From NCBI GenBank assembly GCA_033439295.1, contig JAVTLE010000014.1, positions 1,302,001-1,366,000 of the forward strand: a DNA stretch of 64,000 nt, in the 5' to 3' direction. Shown piece after piece: positions 1-10,840 of the stretch; positions within the stretch are counted from its first letter, which is position 1; each line of letters starts with the position of its first letter. The notes under the pieces were generated by a model. That model made no database searches. It had not been told where the DNA came from and worked only from the letters and a program-made list of their open reading frames with translations. The DNA is from Deuterostichococcus epilithicus. Lineage: Eukaryota; Chlorophyta; Trebouxiophyceae; Prasiolales; Stichococcaceae. The translations under genes and the position numbers were made by a program.

Positions 1-3000
1 CAACCAGCTGCTACAGCTTGGCAACATGGACAGCGACACAAACAGCATCACAAACGCACTTTCATGCCTCCATGATTCACCCTCAGGGCTGCTGGGGGAC
101 GCGGTGGCGAGCACGCTGGACGGCGCCGCGCTCATGGTCGCGGCGGGCGCCGGCAGCCTCGCGGCCGGTGTCCCGGTCACCGTCATGCCGGCGCCGCTGC
201 TGGCCGCCGGCGGCCTCGCCATGTACCTGGACACCGCGGCGCTGCGGGACTACCTGCTGTTCGTGGCGGGCGCCCTCGGCACAGGTGCGGCCGCTGCAGT
301 CTGCCTTGTCGTGTTGCCTATCCCGAGAGTCCTTTGAGGGGACAGAAAGCACATTGCTTGCAGCGCGAATGTCAAGACAGTGGGTAGAGCCTGTGTGCAC
401 ACGCTGGCTTTCCAGATGCATGTGTGGTCCCATGCGGGGCACCTTCTGACGCTGACGCAAGATCAACCTTCACCGCGCAGCCATCTGGTTCGTGGTGCAC
501 CACTTCTGGTTCCTGGACGTCAAAGTGGGCGGCCTGCCTGTGCGCGCGCTGTGCCAGCTGCTGCTGGCGGCGCTGGCGCCCGCAGTGCTGCTACCGGGCC
601 TCATCCGCTCTAATGCCCCCAAGAACCTCATCGGCATCCTCATGCTGCTGCAGGTTGGGAAGTTGATTCGCTGCTGTGCTGACGCGTTCAGTTGAGGGTT
701 CGAGCTTCATTATGTGTGCCCGACCAGCAGGACACGTACTGTTCATGCATCGACACACAAACACAACACCGCCAGTTGCCATCGCCATCGCGGCCCAGCA
801 AGCAGCGAGGTGTTCGCCATCTCGTTGCCTGCGGTCGAGATGGCGATGGCAACTCAGCTGAACAGAGGGTTTTGTCACTGGACAAGGGGAGACGGCGCGC
901 TAACCATCAAACAAGGAGGGCTCTCCTGACCTCTGCCATGCCTTGCCGCCATGTTCAAGTGCGGAGGTGGACAGTCAAGGTATGAAAGACAGCAATTGAA
1001 AGCGAACCTGTTGTGGCGCACGCAGGCGGGGCTGCTGTTTGCTGTGGAGGAGCGGCTGTACTCGGGGGAGCACGAGGACATGGCATCCGCTGCGTACCCC
1101 GCGTTCCTGGTGCTGGCCAGCAGCGGCCTCGGCATCGCGCTGACGGCGCGCCTGGCGGCGGCCGGCCGCGTCGGCGAGGTCGCCGCCTGGGGGCTGCACT
1201 GCATCTACGCCTCCAAGCTCGCGATGCTGCTGGTGCCCGAGGTGTGTCCGTCACCCCGCACCCTCTGACGTCAGTGACAACACGTTTGCCACACAGTGCA
1301 ATCACACGGTCCATGGTGTGCTGCACCAACACCGCTTCCCGACTCTTCTGATATCGAAACCTGAAACTGATTCCAAAGCGCAAACCCCCACCCGCAGCCG
1401 CTCGCTCTTGACATGCTGTGTGGGTGTCCCCTGCAGGCGCAGCTGGCGCTGCCGGTCCTGGTGCTGGTGCAAGCGGTGACGCCGCCGCTGCTGCTGGCGA
1501 CGCACCTCAAGCGGCGGCGGCTGGAGCCCTGGCGCGGCGTGCTGCACGCATGCAACGTCGTGCTCGCCGTGCTGCTGGCGCGCTTTGCCATCTTTGACAT
1601 CCTGCAGGTGTGTGTCAGTGCTGCATGCAGCTTCACAACGCCTCCGCTGCGATGCCCTGCTACACCGCTTGCCAGCGCAGCAGCGACCCACGCAGAGGGC
1701 GGAGTCAGGTGGAACTGGTTTGCCAGGGACCTTGCGCACAAGGGTCGCTATAATGACGTTTGAATATCATAGCTGCCTGACCGCTGTGTCCTGCTCAAGC
1801 CACATCGTCCAGTCTGTGAAGCCTGCAGCAGCCACCCTGATGTGGCGAGCGGCTTTCTCCTCCCTCGACAGTATGTGCTGGGCGGCCGGCCGGAGGAGGG
1901 CGTGGTGATGGGCGCGCTGCTGCTGGCGGTGGCGGCCGGCAATGCGCCGCTGGTCATGCGCTTCTTCGCAGGCAGCCCCGGCCCGCCGCGCCTGCTCGCG
2001 CTGGTCGCCGCCGCCGGGCTGCTGCTTGTCGCCGTGCGCCCGCCGCTGCCCATGAAGGTGTGCGCGCCGCGGCAAAGGCTGTTGCGGGCCGCTGAGCCGG
2101 CCGGGCACAGCTCAATCGCTGCTCAAACAGGGTGCGGCGCATCGCTGCGGGTGTGCAGACCTTGGGCCGCGCCTCGGCGAACGCTGCGGGGGCTGGTGCC
2201 CGATTGTTGTCGCACCAAGTCCTCGGGTTCTGCAAATTTTGCCTTGCAACTTCCAGGGGAGAGCCACCGGGGGACAGCCACTCCGCGGGTGTGGCTCGGC
2301 AGCCTACACAGTCAGAGCATTTTGCAGGCGAATTGCTGATGCCAAGCTCCTGGTGTCTCCGTGGAGCAGGGCGGCGCGCGGTGCCCGGACCTGCCGCTGG
2401 GACTGTGCCCGCGGCTGTGGGACGACCGCCACATTCCGGCGCGCGACGCCGACGACGCCGCCATCTACGGCGCCGGCCTGGCGCGCCGCCAAAACTGGCC
2501 GTCCTGGCTGCTGGTGGCGGCCGGCCTGTGCGCGCTCGCGGCGCTCGGCGCGCCGCACCACCGGCGCGGCGTCGGCGGGCGATTCGTGGCGGCGGCGGCC
2601 GCCGGCATGGCCGTCGGCGCATACATCGCCCTCGAGTTCTTTCCGGGGCAGCCACCCCTGCAGGCGCGAGCCCGCCCCTCGCTGCTGTGTCTCGGATGCA
2701 CCTTGTTGGCTCATCTGGCTCATGCGTGAAACATGCTGGGCTCCACAGCCTGTGCACTTGCGCAGTGCCTGCATGCCGCAGCCAGGAAGTGCTCGGCAAC
2801 GCCCTGAGAGCGGCTGCACGGACGCGGTGAAGCCTCCACCGCCACGGCCGATGGATGTTCCGTGCAGGGCGTCGTCCTGGCAGGCGCGGTGGCGGAGGGC
2901 GCGCTGCTGACGCTGCTGCAGCTCCCCGCTGCGGCCAGCCCCGGGTGGCTGCCCGCGCTGGCGGGCGCCTGGGCGCTGCTGTTCCCCGCGGCGCTGCTGC

Positions 3001-4989
3001 TGCAGACCGACCTGGCGCTGCCGGAACTGCCGCCAGAGGCGGTCCGCCTGTTCCCCGACAGCGACCGCGCCATCAACACTCAGCGCGCCCAGACCGAGCG
3101 GTGCGCCTGCCCTGTCTATGCTCCCTGCTGCGGGCTGGCCTCTGGATATGTGACCCCCGCCAAGCGCCAGCTTCAGCAGCGTCGGTCGTTCTCCAGCGTC
3201 TGGCAGCGCTTCTCCTCGGATCCACCGCTCATAGTGCCGCGAACCGACGCGCTGTCCAATCTGATGACAGAGCCCTATGATAAACCTGCAGGGCATCGGT
3301 GCTGGCGGTGTATGCCGCAGAGGCGCTCCTGCTGGCATTCGCGCTCAAAATGAAGGTGGCGGCGGCAGGGCGCGCCGCCGAGGGCGGCCGCAGTGCCGGC
3401 CGTGGCGCCCTCGGCACCGCCGGGTGTGCACACAGGCTGCCGGCACCCTTGCACGGCTTCGGAAGTGCATGCACGCACGCGGAGTCAGCTTCGTGTCTGC
3501 ATATCTCATTCTGTGCTCGACTTGTCTAGGGCCTGTGTGGGGCGCACAATGTCACACTGTGCGGCAGTGGCAGTGGCTGAACTCGACTGCGACTGCTCGG
3601 TGTTGACATACTTGCCGTGCGTTCAGGTATGTCGGTGCGGGCTACGCGGAGCGCGCAGCAGACTTCCTGGGGGCGTGCCTGCCGCGGCCGGGCGGCTCCG
3701 CGCCCATGTCCCGGCTCACCCGCCTCAAGGCGCGCCGAAATGCCAGCCCCTCTGAATCCTTATTCCGACAGCGCCTGTCCATCGCTGACCAACTCTGCGT
3801 ATTGGGGCTGCCCAGACGGCAGCAGCCCACGCATGCTGGTGTCGCCCGCAAGCTGTCGCCTGCAGGTAGCCGCTCCTGGTGGCACTGCCATGCCTTTCTC
3901 AACGAAGCCTTCTGTGTGAGTGGTGCAAGTCTCGACCAAGGAGAAACCGGATGTGCAGGGGTCGGCTGGGCCGGCGATGGTGGCGCTGGTGCAGGAGGGT
4001 CTAGGCTGGGTGCCGACTGCATGCAACCTGGCGGCGGGCCTGGCATTCGCGCTGTGCCTCTCGCTCAACGCGTCGCTCACGGGCGGCTCAGACATGGCCA
4101 TCTTTGCACTGGCGCCGCTGCTGCTGCTGCTCACCCAGGTGGGATGTTCGCCCAGAACCGTTAAAAAGTCTACCGCGCTGCTCAGCTGTGGTGTCTGCTT
4201 ACAGTGTGTGCAGCTCGCGCAAACAAATATGACGGATGCAGACTAGAGTCAGATGGCTAAGCTGCCTGACAAGACGCCTGTTGCACGAGAAGTCAGGCCA
4301 GGCAGCTCCCGGCTCACTGTTGTTGCCATCTCTATTTGACACATCGAAAGGCACCCCGCACAGGACCCGCTGATGCTGTGGGGGCTGACGGACCGGCGAC
4401 GATACTTCCCGCCGGCTGTCGCGGCAACGGCATATCTGGCAGCGTCCGCAGCGGGGCAGCTTCTGGCCGGCTACTCTGCCGGTGCCGAGTCACTGCTGGA
4501 CGAGCACGCTCGGGAACTGCCATACCTGCTCAGGTGCCTCTTTTCAATTCTCTGCGAATGGTTTTCCAGAGCGCGAAGGCAGACGGCAATTGGTGACGGA
4601 ACGCCGTGCAGTGCACTGTGCTTGCAGATGGCATTGAGCCGCCGTGTCTGCATGGCGACTTCCGCGCATAAGCCTGTAACCAGCGCCACATCGGACTTGC
4701 ACGTCTGCGGCCTTGCCTCCTGACGCATACGTGCTATTGCCTGTGCCGCAGAAACACCGGCTGCCTGCTGGCGGTGCTACCGGCGCACCTACTCTTTGCA
4801 CGGTATAACTGGAGCCAGGCCCGCGCGTCGGCCACGGCGCAGCTGGTGGTGCTGCCGGCTGCGATTGCCTCCCTGATCATCACGGACCTCCAGACAGTGC
4901 GCGTGGCGGCCATTCTGGGCATCATCATGACGGCGGTGCAGTATGTGTCGATGCGGCACGTCAGGCATCAGGGGCAGAAGCTGATTTGA
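1..4989 (+). CDS. NEF1: NEF1-like (no exine formation 1) plastid membrane protein, 5'-partial
   Basis: Multi-pass membrane protein resembling Arabidopsis NO EXINE FORMATION 1, a plastid integral membrane protein needed for membrane integrity and pollen wall formation; its algal role is unknown. Exons in consistent phase: 87-284, 481-653, 1026-1241, 1437-1607, 1872-2057, about 2367-2663, 2868-3100, 3292-3423, 3627-3865, 3930-4138, 4364-4533, 4752-4989 (stop TGA 4987-4989). Family landmarks in order: AIWFVVHHFWFLD, a block with FAVEERLY, KLAMLL, the Pro-rich PPLPMK, RRQNWPSWLLV, ALEFFPG, the loop SRLTRLKARR, GLGWVPTACN, GGSDMAIFALAPLLLLL, then LWGLTDRRRYFPP. About a dozen hydrophobic segments are present. 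The intron after 2663 has a GC donor. The first exon and start lie before the window. The order and spacing of conserved blocks make the family call strong; function in algae is inference. Confidence 0.85.
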
Positions 4990-5300
4990 GCTCGGCAGAG
5001 ATGACTCGTGGGGTCAGAGGAAAGGCGCTGCCTGTGACGTTCTGGAATGGACCATACCTTGTTTACGAAAGGGGTGGATCGCACCGCCACATACGGTACA
5101 CACAACGAGACCAGCAATCGCCACCATCTGAACTAGGTATTCAACATATTATGGCGCCCCATTCACGCCCAAGGATCGGCTGCAGTAGGTACCTGCACAC
5201 CAGGTACCTGCACACCCTTGCAAACTTCACGAGGACAGGTTGGACCACCGATCACCCAGGTCCGATGGTAGACACGCTCAGCCACCAGAGCGGAGGCTGA
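4990..5300. other. Convergent 3' intergenic region
   Basis: Holds the 3' ends of the NEF1-like gene (+) and the SR protein gene (-), which point at each other. No coding frame supported. It contains a 14-nt direct repeat (see separate entry). Confidence 0.6.
5188..5216. repeat. 14-nt tandem direct repeat with KpnI-type palindrome
   Basis: GGTACCTGCACACC occurs at 5188-5201 and again at 5203-5216, one base apart. Each unit begins with the palindrome GGTACC. It sits between two convergent gene ends. Confidence 0.85.
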
Positions 5301-7367
5301 TCATTCAGCAGCAGGGCTAGCCTTCCCAACGTCATCCCCCGGGGAGGCGCTCCTGGCCTTGGAAGCGCTGCGGCTCCGTGACTTAGCGGCAGGCGAAGCG
5401 CTGCGGCTCTGCGACTTGCTCTTGCTCCTCGACTTGGTGCGGCTCTTGCTGCGGCTCTTGGACCTGTCGGCGACGCAAAACATACACATGAGCGAGCGGC
5501 TGCTCAGCTTCAAATCCTGGCGGCTGCTCACTATGCATGGCGCCCGGCAATCAGGAGGTTCGGTTGGAGACGCTGCATTACCTCGTCTTGTATCCACAAC
5601 ATGTGGGGAAGTCTTAAGAAATTACCCCACAAGAGGCCGCGAGGAGCTTCGTCAGTAATACTGGAAGATTGAACGCGCACCGGCTGCTGGAGCGGGAGCG
5701 GGATGAGTAGGAGCGGCTGCGCGACCGGCTGCTGCGGCTGCGGGAGCGGCTGTCGCTGCGGCGCCGGCTGCGGCTGCGCGAGCGGCTGCGCGAGCGGCGG
5801 TCGTCGCCCCCCTCTCTGTCCTCCTTCACTCGGATGTAGGCGCTGCAGCGGGCGGCAGAAGCTCAGTTTGAATTGTATGTGACCAGAGGAGAGCTGGTGA
5901 CGCCTGGGCAATGCCAGTGCCTCTCAGTGTGAGCAGCAGAGGGCATCCGAGAGGAAGGCCCCAGGCGCGGGCGCATGTGGACGCTTGCCCGGCTCCGAGA
6001 CGCGATCGCGTCACAGGTCCAGCAGCAGCTTGCAGGCTCCAGCAGAGCATCTACACGCGAGAGGCGGCAATGTACTGGCTGGCAGGGGAGGATGAAAGGC
6101 GATTGGCTGTATGCCCGCAGGCCCCCGGGGCACTGAGTGAGCCACACACGGCAAAACACAAGTGCAGCGCTCAAGGGTTTCGGAATATAATTCTTCCAAA
6201 GTGTAGGAGCGCACCGCTCGAAGGGGTTCTTGAACTCGGTGTCGTCCAGTTTGCGCAGCGCGTACTTCATGTCGTCCTTCGTCGCAAAGTCCACGATGCC
6301 CATCATCTTGTCGCCCCGGTCCCGGAACACCTGCGGCGGCACCACAACCAAGCCTCGACCATGTGAGTGCGGGCCCAGAGCAGCCGAGGGACGCCAGCAA
6401 GCACCGAAGACAAGGCGTGACGGTCGGGCTTGGAGCTGAGTCATGAACCGACAGACTGAGCAGCTTACAAGTGTGGGGAAGGTTGTTCGTTAATGAGCCC
6501 ACAAGACGACAACGTCAAAGAATGATTGATCCGCACCTGGGCGAACGTGACGTCCCCGGCCTTGCGCATGTGGTCCTTGAGGTCCTGCCAGCTGGCGGAC
6601 TTGGGCAGGTGCGTGATCATTACACGGTAGCCAGTGCGGCGGGAGATGCCGCCGCGGCCGCCGCCACCGCCGCCGCCGCCAAAGCCGCCACCGCCGCCAA
6701 AGGGCNNNGGCCCGCCAAAGCCGCCGCCGAAGCCGCGGCCGCCGCCACCGCCGGCGAAGCCCCGCCGGCCGCCGCCCGCGGCAATCTCCACCTGCATGGG
6801 GGCGAGGCATGTCCGTCATGCCGCCAGGCATGCCACCGAGTGCCGCTTGACGATCAGCAGAAAGCAGCACACACACACACGACAATGCTGACGGTCAGGG
6901 GATGCATCATTCTGAGAGAATGAGCAGTCCAGAAGCTGCAGCAGGTGCATGGACGCACACGCAGGCGGTTGCCATCAAAATCGTAGCCGTCGCGCCCCTT
7001 GACAGCGTCCTCCGCATCGCGTGACGAGTCAAACTCGATGAACGCAAAGCCCGGCGGCCGCGGCGGCAGCTTCAGGTCGATCTCCCGGATCTTCCCATAC
7101 CTGTGAGGAGAGTACTGCAGGGTTTGCAAGGAGTGTTGGGTGGAGAAGGTCGATTGGGACATGCATGGATGCCTTTTTGTGATGTGTGTCATGTCAGGTT
7201 TGGGAGCCGATTTCGTCACCGATGCCATCAAAGGGCAACACAGAGGGAGGACAGCTACTATGAGAAAGCGAAAGATGAGAAAGAGCGCACTTGTGAAAGA
7301 GGTCCTCGACTTCGCTGCGCCTAACGTCGCCTGGCAGGTTGCCCACATAGATCGTTTTGCCCGCCAT
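5301..7367 (-). CDS. SR34: SR34/SRSF1-type serine/arginine-rich splicing factor
   Basis: Nuclear splicing regulator that binds exonic enhancers and recruits spliceosome parts. Six exons: 7367-7291, 7100-6959, 6791-6537, 6330-6215, 5842-5681, 5463-5301; all phases join, giving 304 aa, close to plant SR34. RRM1 (about residues 3-75) starts [17 protein letters not shown] and has the RNP1-like GFAFIEF. A long Gly/Arg-rich linker (about 76-110) leads to RRM2, a pseudo-RRM carrying [15 protein letters not shown], which matches the SWQDLKDH signature of the SRSF1 group. The last two exons encode the RS domain with many SR, RS and KS dipeptides and the end GKASPAAE. Three undetermined bases (6706-6708) fall in the Gly linker. 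The gene is divergent from the TPR gene upstream. Family call is firm. Confidence 0.93.
6706..6708. other. Undetermined bases (NNN)
   Basis: Three N inside the Gly-rich, GGC-repeat linker of the SR protein. The count of three keeps frame, but true length there is uncertain because the flanks are low-complexity. Confidence 0.95.
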
Positions 7368-8750
7368 GCCAGCTGCGTCGCGCGCGGGCTAGCCGCCCTG
7401 CAGCAGCAGCAGCGATCGACGACCGATGAGTGCAGCACACTTCCTCACGTCGCAGCGCCACCGAGATGGCGTCGACAGAAAGGTGGTCAGCACAAGGAAG
7501 AGCCGCAGCACCGCCAGCCGCGTGCGCGAGTGGAACGAATTTCAGAGGTGCCAGAGCAAGGCTCATTGCACCGGAGCTGTTGGGCGTTTTGTTAGCAGCA
7601 CAGAAGGTGGGACGAGACCTGTGCTGCGCATGATCGCCCAGCACCGATCCACTCGCTGCTCCAGGAACTTCCAGACTCACAGCTCCCCAGACACGCCCAC
7701 GGCCGCGCCTTGCCACGGGTCGCGCGGTTTCCCAGCGTGGATACTTGGCACGACAGCTCCTCTGGGCGACCACGCTGCTTGGGTCGTTCGCAGAACAGAA
7801 AGTCTTGCTGCGTCCGCTCCCCGGCAGTGTGCCAATCCAGATCCGTCCAGCTCCTAGCGCGCATCGTGCCTTCCTCGCGCTTCGAATGCATCCTTGCGCG
7901 ATCGCTGCTTCATACACAGGGTCTGGCTTGGTAAGAGCCGCTGAGCGCTCCAGGTGTGTTTGAGGCGGCAACTGCGTCTCAGCATGTGCCTGCCATGGCC
8001 TCGGCGCTATATTACGGTGGCGGTGCAGCGTATCTGTCCTGAGGCGCTCTGGGCATGGTTCGACGCTGTTCCCTGGACGACTCACCGTCAGAGTCTGGCA
8101 GGCGGAAGGTGATGGCGTCAGTCAGGTGTCTCGGCTTCCGTGTTTGTCGGCAGTGCCCCTGGAAATGTGAGCAAGACTACCAGTGAGTCGCAGGCTTATG
8201 CTGTTCGGACGACAGTCAGGCAGCCATGCGTTGTGCACGCCATTTCGGAGACGATCAAAGCTGATAAAACGCGCGGTGCAAACAGTTTACAGCAAAGCCG
8301 GCCCACCTCGTCCACGCAACTCAGTGCACCAAAGTTTACGACGACATCGCCAGTGCGTAAGCGTTGAAAACAGCAACTGGAGAGAGCAAGTAAAAGTTTG
8401 AGCCCCGCCCAAGGGGAATGACGGTACATCTCCTTTCATTCCCCTTTCCTTGCCCCCGCCGAGGGGATTCTTACTGACTTGGGATGCCATGTCATGCCAT
8501 GTCTTGCCGGATCTTGGCGCGAATGCTCCAGAACGCACCTGACGAGTCCGGACATGCTCAAGCCCGTGCCATGCTCACGGCAGAAGCGAGTCACCAGCCT
8601 CGCAAGTCTACTGCTACTGGGTAAGATTTGATAGTTCGCTCACATCTGTGACAAGGGAGTTGCACGGCTGGCACAGCAACGCTTGCCCTCGCGGCCTCGT
8701 ACATTTTCCGAAAGTTCCGTAACCAGCCTTCGGTGGCCATTGCGGCCAGC
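7368..8750. other. Divergent intergenic region between the SR gene and the TPR gene
   Basis: About 1.4 kb between two start codons pointing outward. A long open frame runs through 7321-8085 on the minus strand but has no family features; it overlaps the SR start and is probably 5' UTR or promoter. Contains an 11-bp perfect inverted repeat (8411-8446) and a short direct repeat of ATGCCATGTC at 8484-8503. I see no supported gene. Confidence 0.55.
8411..8446. repeat. Perfect 11-bp inverted repeat (hairpin)
   Basis: AAGGGGAATGA (8411-8421) is followed after 14 bases by its exact reverse complement TCATTCCCCTT (8436-8446). It lies about 300 bp upstream of the TPR gene start and could be a regulator site or hairpin; no function is shown. 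Confidence 0.8.
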
Positions 8751-9991
8751 ATGCTGCGAGCTGCGTCCGGATCTTTGTGTGGCGCGTTGTCGTCTGGATC
8801 TCAGGCTGGTGCGTCGCAGCGCGCGCCGCTGCACCAGGTCCAAAGGGGGTTGCGGAGCGGGATGGCAAACAATGTCGTGCCCGCAAGGAAATCGTTCGTA
8901 GGCAGCACCGCGGGTCACAAGCGAGCGTCGCTGCAATACTTGCAAGCGCTTCAGCTCGCCAGGTGCTGGTTCCCTCGCGGTTGCGAATTTCTGCCCGCAC
9001 GTGCCTGGTGCGCGGAAAGCGCACTCCCCGATGAGTCTCTTTCGTCCGCAACGCCTTTGAAGAAACGCGACATATATACCGTGTTGTGATCGCTGCACAG
9101 GGATCAGCAGTTCGACGATGCCAGGGAAGCGTTTGCAATAAGCACCGCAAACAAGCCAGACGAAGAGATTGCCTGGGTTTCATGGGCACAGGTGAGTGCG
9201 TCAAATGTCGCATATGATGCTTGTCTGCCTGCTGCGCCTGGACGCGCCATATCGCATTCTGTCAACTAGTGTGTTCAAATTTTACATCGAGCAAGTCGTA
9301 ACATTGTGCAGTGGGAACACCCCACCCCATTTTCCAGTGCATTCTGCCTACAGATGGAGAAGCGCACTGAGGCTCTGTGCAGTGAAAACAGCAGCACGCA
9401 GCGTTTCAGGCGGAGTCGAGCGGTGCTGCAGCAGGGCTTGCAGCTCAACCCGCACAGCGCACGCATCTGTCAGGTGCGTCAATGTGTCGGACGTCTGAGA
9501 CATTGAGCCACAGAATCACGCCACACCCGAGACCGTAAGCTTCGTCTAAAATCCCAGCACCCTCGCATTAGAGCTTCGGCTGCGTGGTGTCGATGACTCA
9601 GAACTAAATCTTTGGTTTGGTATAGTGGGGTGCGACTCATTCGAGCAAGCTCGCAGATGACACACCTGCGACTTGTCGCAGGCATGGGGCTTACTGGAGC
9701 TGCAGGCGGGAAACACGTGGGCGGCTCTTGCGCTGCTGGAACGAGCCTCGCGCGCTGACCCGTCCTGCGCTCCGGTGAGCTATCACATGCGCCACTCAAG
9801 CTGCGCATACACATTCTGGGTATAAAATACGCAATTGCATGCACCGCATGATGGCAATGCCAATAGGGAGAAAGTTTGATCCGCAGGTGCTGCGGTGGCG
9901 GCCAGTGCAGGCGGCACGCCTCGCGGTCTCCTCCAGGCGGCAGCATGTCACCCGGAACAGCCTGAATGCCAAGCTCAGCACCATCACTTGA
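8751..9991 (+). CDS. Small TPR/HAT-repeat protein, probably organelle-targeted
   Basis: Five exons join in phase: 8751-8962, 9101-9191, 9354-9473, 9682-9774, 9887-9991 (TGA 9989-9991), giving 206 aa. Residues 1-50 (MLRAASGSLCGALSS and on) are rich in Ala, Ser and Arg without acids, like a mitochondrial or plastid presequence, ending near RGLRSGM. The rest reads as TPR or HAT helices: LQYLQALQLARDQQFDDA, EEIAWVSWAQ, RAVLQQGLQLNPHSARIC, AWGLLELQAGN, ALLERASRADP. The AWG-LE-AGN and SWAQ patterns resemble the HAT-type repeats of HCF107/MBB1, plastid RNA-binding proteins that protect psbH/psbB transcripts, but this protein is far shorter. It may be a short relative or a remnant. No partner or RNA target can be read from sequence. 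Confidence 0.6.
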
Positions 9992-10840
9992 TGGCACGCA
10001 ACAGCTGCTCGGCTGACCAGGCTGGAAATCGTGCCAGTGGGTTCAACTGGCGCAAACCTTCGAGCTGGATGCCCATGAGGTAGCGGCATATATGATCGAT
10101 GTTAGATGTCACTTCATCAGGCGTTGACAGCGGGAGTCCCAACCTCCAGCGTCAAGCACAAGTATAGCCAGGCAGGCAATCGGCACCAGTGGTAATATTT
10201 CGATCCTTGGCGGCAGGCTCGTCCATCTGACAATGTTCTACCTTTGTGCATTAGTCCTCGCTGAACCGAGGCGCATATTGGTCAGGCGATTTGGCCACCT
10301 GATTTCAGATTTCGCAATCAATGTGAAACTTCACATTACTTCAGCATTGTACCGCACTGGCTATGCATTCGCGACATTCCATCAGCACTCCGTCTACGCA
10401 GTTCGTGTCATCTTGATTTCTCTACTGGAGAACGGACAAGCAAGAGGGCGTTCAAGATGCTGCGGTGGCACTCCAATTTTCCTGCTGTGCGCCCAGACCT
10501 TCCTAGCTATGCAGGCGCAGGAAACCCTCCCCCCTGACAGCATCTCATATGTCAATTTGAAACCTGCTATGCAAGACCACAACTGCCAAGCGTCAGAACA
10601 CAGTCCCCGTGATAGGTCAGACCCTCCCCAGACGCAACCATCTTGAGACTTGAAATCAGAAACCTGAATTTGTGTACAATGCGCGTTGTGACAACAACTG
10701 TTGCTGCCGCTTCTGCTACAGTTTTCACTCCTGCTGCTCCTGCCCCAGATGTCCTTGCAATGGTGACGTCCCTTCACCAGCCCTTACCCAGCACACTCCC
10801 GCAAAAGACCGCCGCATGGGAGCGGTCACACCCAGACCCG
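9992..10840. other. Convergent intergenic region
   Basis: About 850 bp between the stop of the TPR gene (+) and the stop of ATG13 (-). AT-richer than neighbours. An open frame at 10233-10646 has no recognisable feature. Nothing else seen. Confidence 0.5.

Noticed and set aside
7321-8085. 254-codon minus-strand frame upstream of the SR gene
   Set aside because: It overlaps the true SR34 start in another frame, has Arg/Ala/Pro-rich composition typical of GC-rich shadow frames, and no family pattern.
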